13,764 nt of DNA from Pseudomonadota bacterium. GTDB lineage: Bacteria > Desulfobacterota > Desulfovibrionia > Desulfovibrionales > Desulfovibrionaceae. How positions within the stretch are numbered: position 1 is the stretch's first letter; the number at the start of each line of letters is the position of its first letter. Position numbers and translations under genes: made by a program. The stretch is taken from assembly GCA_023435825.1 (NCBI GenBank), contig JAEZMB010000292.1, positions 1 to 13,764 of the forward strand, in the 5' to 3' direction. This document shows, in pieces, positions 6,445 to 13,764 of this stretch. The notes below the pieces were generated by a model. That model did not search any database, had not been told where the DNA came from, and saw only the letters and a list, made by a program, of their open reading frames with translations.

Positions 6445-6596
6445 CCGGCGAAGTTGGTCCTGTAGTTGGTTGAGAAAACAACGCGCTGCGGTTCCTGACG
6501 GAAACGACGATTGTTCAGACCACCTGAAGCCAGGCGGCCGGCGTTGCCGGCCAATGCCGCCGAAGCGGCCTGCGGGCGCAGCCTGCGCCCTTTTTT
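6445..6596 (+). ncRNA. Candidate structured RNA or leader with serial hairpins ending in a terminator
   Basis: Successive hairpins are visible: GTTGGTT-GAGA-AAACAAC (6465-6482, one mismatch, GNRA-type loop), a short TTCC-TGAC-GGAA stem near 6492-6503, GGCCGGC-GTT-GCCGGCC (6536-6552), GCCGC-CGAA-GCGGC (6556-6569) and GGGCGCA-GCC-TGCGCCC (6574-6590) followed by T6. No convincing open reading frame exists here on either strand. The series of compact stems ending in an intrinsic terminator suits a small RNA or an attenuated leader, but it matches no RNA family I recognise. The upstream boundary and any promoter are unknown. Confidence 0.35.
6574..6596 (+). terminator. Intrinsic terminator upstream of the beta-barrel gene
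   Basis: GGGCGCA and TGCGCCC form a perfect 7-bp stem with loop GCC, followed directly by six T. It ends 10 bases before the second TetR operator, so it should stop transcripts from tetR or from the hairpin region and leave the beta-barrel gene dependent on its own promoter. Confidence 0.85.
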
Positions 6597-6606
6597 GGGG
6601 AACAAA

Positions 6607-6624
6607 TGTCACCGATAAGTGACA
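6607..6624. promoter_or_regulatory. Second TetR operator, before the beta-barrel gene
   Basis: TGTCAC-CGATAA-GTGACA is a perfect 18-bp inverted repeat. Its 16-bp core GTCACCGATAAGTGAC matches the reverse complement of the site in the tetR promoter (GTCACCGACAAGTGAC) at 15 of 16 positions, including the asymmetric centre. GATAAG inside it may serve as a -10, which would start transcription about 50 bases before the gene; no clear -35 is seen. Confidence 0.65.
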
Positions 6625-6675
6625 AAACCCGCGCCAGACCCGGCAAACCGGGGCCGGCCGGCAAGGAGAAGGGCC

Positions 6676-7665
6676 ATGAAGGACGAATTGACACGGGAAA
6701 ACGTGACGCCGATCGGGCAGCGCGGGCCGGTATTGGGGCCGTGGTTGTTGGGACTGGGGCTGCTCTTGGCCGCCTTGCTGCTGGCCGTTCTGGGCGAGGC
6801 TCGGGCCGCCGACGAGGCCGGTACGGGGCTGGCGCGCGACCTGGAGGACATGGACGCGGCCCAAAACGGGCAAGGCCAATTCCGGGTCGAAGCCGGCGGC
6901 GGCTGGACCGCGCCGCAAACCGTGTCCAAGGCGCGGCTGTCCATGGCCCGCGAAGCGGTGCGAGTCTTTTACGAAACCAGCCATCTGGCCTTGGACATGG
7001 GTTTCGAGACCGGCCAGTACGATTTCAGCCGGACCGGCCGGCTGCCCTTTGGCGGGCGTGCGCCCTTCGAGCACCTCTCCCGCTTCGAGGGCGGGCTGGC
7101 CGTCCAGGGCGGGCTGTGGTCCGACGTGTCGGGATTCTTGGGGCTGCGGGGCGATCTCGGCTACGAGGACGCCCCCGATCTCCGGGGGCTTGGCGGCACG
7201 GCCATGGCCGGCCTGGCTATCCCCATCGGCCGAAGCTGGCTGCTGACCCTGGGCGGCGGCGCGTCGCTCACGCCCGTGGACGTCCAGCCCGTGCCGGTCG
7301 TTGCCCTGCGCTACGAGGCCCCGGCCGACACGGGCATTGTCGTGGACCTGGGGCTGCCGCGCACCGAGGCGAGCTGGCGGGGCGGCTCCTGGTGGACGCT
7401 GCGCCTGACCGGAGAAATCGACGGCGGGCACTACCGGCTGGCCGACGACAACCCGGCCGCGCCAAACGGCACGGCGGCGTTTTTCGCGCCCCGGGCCGGG
7501 CTGTTCGTGGACCTCACGCCCATGCCGAGCCTGAAGGCCAGCCTTGGGGCGCATTACGCCCTGCCCGGAACCCTGACGTTGTACCGGGAGAGCGGTTCGG
7601 AGCGCAAACGCTACGACACGGGCGGCGCGCCCGGCGCGTCCCTGCGCCTGGGCTGGTCGTTCTAA
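6676..7665 (+). CDS. Predicted outer-membrane beta-barrel protein, function unknown
   Basis: A 329-aa protein. A hydrophobic segment at about 22-40 with the cleavage-like site ARA (42-44) looks like a signal peptide with a long, charged n-region. The mature part has alternating polar/non-polar stretches rich in Gly and aromatic residues, with strand-turn-strand patterns such as RFEGGLAVQGGLWSDVSGFL (starting near residue 137), and ends in LRLGWSF; a C-terminal Phe is the usual signal for the BAM outer-membrane insertion machinery. The start at 6676 follows AAGGAGAAGG at ideal spacing; an in-frame GTG at 6619 lies inside the TetR operator and is rejected. The gene is probably repressed by the TetR protein and may be the outer-membrane partner of the ABC exporter or a porin-like channel. 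I recognise no named family with certainty. Confidence 0.8.
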   Translation: MKDELTRENVTPIGQRGPVLGPWLLGLGLLLAALLLAVLGEARAADEAGTGLARDLEDMDAAQNGQGQFRVEAGGGWTAPQTVSKARLSMAREAVRVFYETSHLALDMGFETGQYDFSRTGRLPFGGRAPFEHLSRFEGGLAVQGGLWSDVSGFLGLRGDLGYEDAPDLRGLGGTAMAGLAIPIGRSWLLTLGGGASLTPVDVQPVPVVALRYEAPADTGIVVDLGLPRTEASWRGGSWWTLRLTGEIDGGHYRLADDNPAAPNGTAAFFAPRAGLFVDLTPMPSLKASLGAHYALPGTLTLYRESGSERKRYDTGGAPGASLRLGWSF

Positions 7666-7682
7666 CGAACACCACGCCGAAA

Positions 7683-7749
7683 ACCCTTAAACCTTTTCCC
7701 CAGATGGGGGGTCTGGGGGCCTCAGGCCCCCCGCCGCCGGAGGCCTCTT
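7683..7749 (-). repeat. GC-rich intergenic repeat, copy C (inverted)
   Basis: This is the reverse complement of copies A and B: AACCCTTAAACC, then CCCCAGATGGGGGGTCTGGG, GGCCTCAGGCCCCC and GCCGCCGGAGGCC. It lies 17 bases after the beta-barrel stop. GGGGGCC-TCA-GGCCCCC forms a perfect hairpin, and CCCCAGA with TCTGGGG a competing one. The remaining bases up to 7810 show nothing else. Confidence 0.85.
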
Positions 7750-7810
7750 CCGCTTTGTTCTCCTGAAACAAACGCCATTTCACAGGCAACAGAGAAAACC
7801 ATTTATTATT

Positions 7811-7838
7811 CTTGAAAAATACTAACGTATTTTTCAAG
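7811..7838. repeat. AT-rich palindromic repeat, copy 3
   Basis: CTTGAAAAATAC and GTATTTTTCAAG are perfect 12-base arms around TAAC. It lies between the convergent beta-barrel gene and the minus-strand cheC-like gene, 10 bases past the latter's stop codon, and could act as its transcription end. The flank AAGGAGA is shared with copy 2. Confidence 0.75.
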
Positions 7839-7848
7839 GAGAGCGGGG

Positions 7849-8439
7849 CTAGCCTGCCGCCAGGGTGTCGATGGCGCTAAGGAGGGAGTCGAAGGAGGAC
7901 AGGCTGAAGATGATGAGCACCTCGCCGTCGATGAGATGATCCTTCATGCTGAACTGGGTGCTGGCCACCAGCACCATGCCCTGGCTTTGGCCGATGATGG
8001 AGCCGATGTCGGCTTCGAGATAATCGGGCGGCGAATAGCGCAGGGGCTCGCGCAGGATATTGGCGATGGAGCCCATGACGCCATTGAGGACGATGTTGCC
8101 GACCTCCTGCAGGGTGCCGGTGCGCATGGCTGCGGCGTCGGTCGGCATGTTCCCGTTGCCGAGGATGACGGACACGAGCTTGTCGGCCGAGGCGGGGGGG
8201 AAGATGAGCGCGCTCAGGCCGGCGAATTCGCCGGTGAAGCTGAGTTGCACGGCGGAAAAAACGGAATTGGGCCGCGTGGCGTAGAGGGCGGCCAGCTGGA
8301 CCGGCGTCAGCACCCGCAGCACCGGCACCTGGAGCTGGATGTGGGTGTTGACCATCTGGTTGAGCATGCCGGCGGCCCGGCCCACCCCGATGTTGATGAG
8401 CTCCTGCATGATGTCGAGCTGGAGCGAACTAAGCGACAT
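7849..8439 (-). CDS. CheC-type phosphatase of phosphorylated CheY
   Basis: A 196-aa member of the CheC/CheX/FliY group, which speeds dephosphorylation of CheY-P. The family site (D/S)x3Ex2Nx22P is present: D9, E13, N16 and P39 in the first half are exact. The second half has E112, N115 and P138, but Gly108 replaces the usual Asp/Ser, so the first site may be the main catalytic one. The length and two-fold repeat agree with CheC rather than the shorter CheX. The ATG at 8439 gives the normal CheC N-terminus; a purine run (GGGGG) lies 8 bases upstream. It follows the CheY-like gene by 103 bases on the same strand; that receiver is its likely substrate. No cheD or methyl-accepting receptor gene is nearby. 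Confidence 0.88.
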   Translation of the reverse strand: MSLSSLQLDIMQELINIGVGRAAGMLNQMVNTHIQLQVPVLRVLTPVQLAALYATRPNSVFSAVQLSFTGEFAGLSALIFPPASADKLVSVILGNGNMPTDAAAMRTGTLQEVGNIVLNGVMGSIANILREPLRYSPPDYLEADIGSIIGQSQGMVLVASTQFSMKDHLIDGEVLIIFSLSSFDSLLSAIDTLAAG

Positions 8440-8542
8440 GCCGATGCCCCCGTTTTGAAATGGTGGCGCGCGGCCAGCCCCTGTGCGGGCGGTCGGCGGC
8501 AGGGTTGCGAGAGAGCCGTTGGGCCAGGCGTCCCGGCATGGC

Positions 8543-8911
8543 CTAGCCGGCGCAGTCCGCGAGCAGGTCGGCCAGCACCCGGCGCAACACCTCATGGTCC
8601 ACGGGCTTGTTGAGGAAGACCCGGGCGCCGAGTTCCAGGCAACGCGCCTTGGTGGTTTCCTGGATATCGGCCGTGACCACGCAGACGCGCACGTCCGCCG
8701 CCTCGGCGGCCAGGGCCTCCAGCACGGCCACGCCGCCGGGATCGGGCATGTTGAGGTCAAGCAGCAACACGTCGGGGCGGTGTTCGCGCACAAGGCGCAG
8801 GCACTCGGCTCCGTCCTTGGCTTCGAGGACTTCGAAACCGGCGTCCTTGGCGGTCTTGGCGGACTGGAAACGCTGAAACATGGAGTCGTCGGCGACGATG
8901 AGCATGGGCAT
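8543..8911 (-). CDS. Single-domain CheY-like response regulator
   Basis: A 122-aa receiver domain with no output domain. The acidic pair D8/D9, phospho-acceptor D52 (in LLLDLNMP), T80 (VVTAD) and K102 (NKP) are all present, so phosphotransfer should work. The start at 8911 (MPMLIVADDS) has GGA about 9 bases before it and gives the usual short N-terminus; the longer open frame to 8968 is not needed. It lies 72 bases after the hybrid kinase and 103 before the CheC-type gene, same strand. It probably takes phosphate from the kinase HPt domain and is reset by the phosphatase. Its binding target, motor or otherwise, is unknown. Confidence 0.92.
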   Translation of the reverse strand: MPMLIVADDSMFQRFQSAKTAKDAGFEVLEAKDGAECLRLVREHRPDVLLLDLNMPDPGGVAVLEALAAEAADVRVCVVTADIQETTKARCLELGARVFLNKPVDHEVLRRVLADLLADCAG

Positions 8912-8983
8912 GGCGTTTTTTCCTACGACAGGCGTGTCTGGGGTGTCTTGCGTCCGTTGTGTTGGCAAAAGCCGGACGCGGCG

Positions 8984-12574
<3,591 letters not shown>

Positions 12575-12609
12575 GACCGACCCCAACCAGCGTCGTTGCA
12601 GTTGGAACA

Positions 12610-12639
12610 ATAAAAACACGTAACACCATTACGTGTAAA
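12610..12639 (-). promoter_or_regulatory. Promoter of the kinase gene with a palindromic operator in its spacer
   Basis: On the minus strand, TTTACA (12639-12634, 5/6 to the -35 consensus) and TTTTAT (12615-12610, 4/6) are 18 bases apart. Between and overlapping them is a perfect inverted repeat, ACACGTAA-CACCA-TTACGTGT (12616-12636). XRE-domain proteins bind palindromes of this size, so the kinase's own HTH is the first candidate to bind here. The leader to the ATG at 12574 would be about 30 bases. Confidence 0.5.
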
Positions 12640-12661
12640 GACCCGGGACAGGCTCAATCCC

Positions 12662-12698
12662 TGACATGTTAGAAATGACACATCCCTATGACATGACA
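12662..12698. promoter_or_regulatory. Cluster of TGACA repeats upstream of the solute-binding protein gene
   Basis: TGACA occurs at 12662, 12676, 12689 and 12694, on the same strand, within 37 bases of AT-rich divergent intergenic DNA. Direct repeats of this kind can be binding sites for OmpR/PhoB-like regulators, but the spacing (14, 13, 5) is not that of a regular Pho box. Confidence 0.3.
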
Positions 12699-12706
12699 GG
12701 ATTATC

Positions 12707-12737
12707 TTGACTCTTTCCCGCCAAGAACGAATAGCAT
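12707..12737 (+). promoter_or_regulatory. Weak candidate promoter of the solute-binding protein gene
   Basis: TTGACT (12707-12712) matches the -35 at 5/6 and TAGCAT (12732-12737) the -10 at 4/6, but the spacer is 19 bases, longer than ideal. It lies just upstream of the AAAGGAG ribosome-binding site at 12751-12757. Confidence 0.3.
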
Positions 12738-12765
12738 GGTCGCCAAAAGCAAAGGAGAATGCCCC

Positions 12766-13623
12766 ATGCGCGCCATCATCCCCCTGACCGTGATGCTGTT
12801 CCTGACCGTGTTCCTGGCCGCCGGCCCGGCCCTGGCCGGCCCGGCCGTCGAGGAAAGCTACGGCCCCGGCCCCAAGGCCTTTTCCCTGGCCACCGGCAGC
12901 CCCGGCGAACTGGGCCTGCTCAAGCTCCTGGGCGAGGGCTATTGCGCTCAGGCCGGTTGCCGGCTGGACTGGATCAAGGCCGGTTCGGGCCAGTCCCTGG
13001 ACATGCTCCAGAAAGGCGAAGTGGACATGATCATGGTCCACGCCCCGGCGGCCGAGAAAAAAGCCCTGGCCGAGGGCTGGGCCGGCTGTTCGACGCTCAT
13101 TGGCTCCAATGAATTCTTCATCGTCGGCCCGGCCGCCGACCCGGCCGGCATCGCCAAGGCGACCTCGGCCGCCGACGCCTACCGCAAGATCGCCCAGGCC
13201 CAGGCCAAGTTCTTCTCGCGCGGCGACAACTCCGGCACCCACAAAAAGGAAACCGACACCTGGAAGGACGCCGACGTCACCCCCTCGGGCGACTGGTACG
13301 TCGTGACCAAGGCCTTCATGACCGCCACCCTCAAGCGGGCCAATGACGAGGGCGGCTACTTCATGACCGACAGCAGCACCTGGGTGGCCGAAAAAAAGAA
13401 CACCCCCAAGCTGCAAATCCTGTTTTCCGGCGACAAGAAGCTCGTCAACACCTACCACGCCCTGTGCCGCCAGACCGACGGCAAGCCGGCTTCCGAGTTG
13501 GCCGCCGGCTTCATCGACTTCGTGGCCTCCCAAAAGGGCCAGGACATCATCCGGGCCTTCGGCAAGGACGCCCACGGCGAAGCGCTCTACAACGACGCGG
13601 CCTACGCCAAGAAATACGAATAG
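12766..13623 (+). CDS. Periplasmic TupA-like (tungstate-type) solute-binding protein
   Basis: A 285-aa secreted protein with a signal peptide (hydrophobic 4-20, cleavage after ALA at 22-24). The mature part follows the TupA/PBP-like-2 family: KAGSGQSLDMLQKGEVDMIMVHAP (71-94), NEFFIVGP (115-122), DPAGI (125-129), SRGDNSGTHKKE (151-162) and the aromatic TDSSTW (201-206). R152 lies in the SRGD motif that contacts the oxyanion in TupA proteins. The first ligand loop, usually TTTS, is here ATGSPGELGLL (42-52), so the ligand may not be tungstate. C60 and C65 could form a disulfide. AAAGGAG lies 8 bases before the ATG at 12766; an in-frame ATG at 12736 has no RBS. No transporter permease or ATPase follows within the window. 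Divergent from the XRE kinase. Confidence 0.85.
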   Translation: MRAIIPLTVMLFLTVFLAAGPALAGPAVEESYGPGPKAFSLATGSPGELGLLKLLGEGYCAQAGCRLDWIKAGSGQSLDMLQKGEVDMIMVHAPAAEKKALAEGWAGCSTLIGSNEFFIVGPAADPAGIAKATSAADAYRKIAQAQAKFFSRGDNSGTHKKETDTWKDADVTPSGDWYVVTKAFMTATLKRANDEGGYFMTDSSTWVAEKKNTPKLQILFSGDKKLVNTYHALCRQTDGKPASELAAGFIDFVASQKGQDIIRAFGKDAHGEALYNDAAYAKKYE

Positions 13624-13635
13624 CGAACATTGGGG

Positions 13636-13662
13636 GCGGCCGGGGCTTGCGCCGCCGGCCGC
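13636..13662 (+). terminator. GC-rich hairpin after the solute-binding protein gene
   Basis: GCGGCCGG (13636-13643) and CCGGCCGC (13655-13662) form a perfect 8-bp stem with an 11-base loop, starting 12 bases after the stop codon. Only a weak pyrimidine tail (TCTCCCCT) follows, so termination may be inefficient or factor-assisted. Confidence 0.5.
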
Positions 13663-13717
13663 TCTCCCCTGGCCGCCAGGAGCAAACGCCGACTGCATTT
13701 TCTCACCGCTTGTCCCG

Positions 13718-13764
13718 CCCCCCTTTACCCCTTTCTTCCATCTGGGGGGTCTGGGGGCCTCAGG
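13718..13764 (-). repeat. GC-rich intergenic repeat, copy D (inverted, cut by window end)
   Basis: Reads CCCCCCTTTACCCC, then TTTCTTCCATCTGGGGGG, then TCTGGGGGCCTCAGG up to the last base. It is in the same orientation as copy C and nearly identical to the reverse complement of copy A in the AAAGGGGTAAA portion. The GGCCTCCGGCGGC end lies outside the window. Confidence 0.85.

Noticed and set aside
6420..6605. A 61-codon minus-strand open frame in the tetR/beta-barrel gap
   Set aside because: It spans the hairpins and the T6 terminator, has Arg/Ala-rich composition, and no ribosome-binding site or recognisable motif.
6619..6675. N-terminal extension of the beta-barrel protein from a GTG at 6619
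   Set aside because: It overlaps the TetR operator. The ATG at 6676 has a near-perfect AAGGAG ribosome-binding site and places the signal sequence close to the N-terminus.
5289..7749. CRISPR array from the repeated GC-rich units
   Set aside because: The copies are about 0.9-6 kb apart, in both orientations, with genes between them; there are no regular spacers or cas genes.
2651..7837. Short open frames beginning or containing MKNT-VFFK at 2651-2914, 2974-3294 and 7514-7837
   Set aside because: The shared peptide is only the translation of the AT-rich palindrome; the rest of each frame is antisense to the cyclase, tatA or beta-barrel genes.
8950..8979. Terminator between the kinase and the CheY-like gene (GCGTCCG/CGGACGC)
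   Set aside because: The 7-bp arms have a 16-base gap and no T run on the minus strand, so the genes are more likely co-transcribed.
12575..12619. N-terminal extension of the kinase from a GTG at 12619
   Set aside because: The GTG lies inside the palindrome and upstream of the predicted transcript start, has no RBS, and adds 15 residues of no family similarity.
12662..12698. A Pho box controlling the solute-binding protein
   Set aside because: TGACA repeats are present, but the spacing is 14, 13 and 5 rather than the regular 11-base period, and the protein is TupA-like rather than PstS. Kept only as an unexplained repeat cluster.

Overview
This is a GC-rich window (about two thirds G+C) with short AT-rich islands between genes. 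The lone TatA, the dCache-GGDEF protein, the large PAS/GAF hybrid kinase, the CheC/CheY pair and the TupA-like binding protein suggest a deltaproteobacterial sulfate reducer of the Desulfovibrio/Solidesulfovibrio type. A dispersed GGCCTCCGGCGGC...CCCCCAGACCCCCC intergenic repeat points the same way. This is an inference; there is no rRNA or taxonomic marker gene here.

Layout. Left part: the Arg/Asp-rich 3' end of an RNA-binding protein, probably a DEAD-box helicase, closed by a strong terminator (2-306). Next is a Fic-fold protein whose catalytic His is Gln (388-1077), then a membrane-anchored diguanylate cyclase with a dCache-like sensor (1159-2826). A 268-bp AT-rich gap follows, with a diverged tandem duplication carrying two palindromes; it separates the cyclase from convergent tatA (3095-3388, minus). 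Middle: divergent from tatA are an ABC-2 type ATPase and permease with an ATGA overlap (3550-5264), a TetR-family regulator (5572-6210) and, after a hairpin-rich non-coding stretch, a predicted outer-membrane beta-barrel protein (6676-7665). The tetR promoter and the region before the barrel gene share a 16-bp operator-like sequence (15/16 identical), so the TetR protein probably represses both.

Right part: a minus-strand run of three genes. First is a very unusual 1196-aa cytoplasmic hybrid histidine kinase (XRE HTH, three PAS, GAF, HisKA, HATPase, REC, HPt; 8984-12574), then a single-domain CheY-like receiver (8543-8911) and a CheC-type phosphatase (7849-8439). Together they can form a complete four-step phosphorelay with its own phosphatase. 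A perfect 8-5-8 palindrome sits between the likely -35 and -10 of the kinase gene, which makes autoregulation by the fused XRE domain the most attractive hypothesis in the window. Divergent from the kinase is a secreted TupA-like solute-binding protein (12766-13623).

Two repeat families punctuate the intergenic regions: four copies of a GC-rich element of about 70 bp, all 3' of plus-strand genes, and three copies of an AT-rich palindrome (CTTGAAAAATAC-N4-GTATTTTTCAAG), all between convergent genes. No tRNA, rRNA, CRISPR array, transposase or phage gene is visible.
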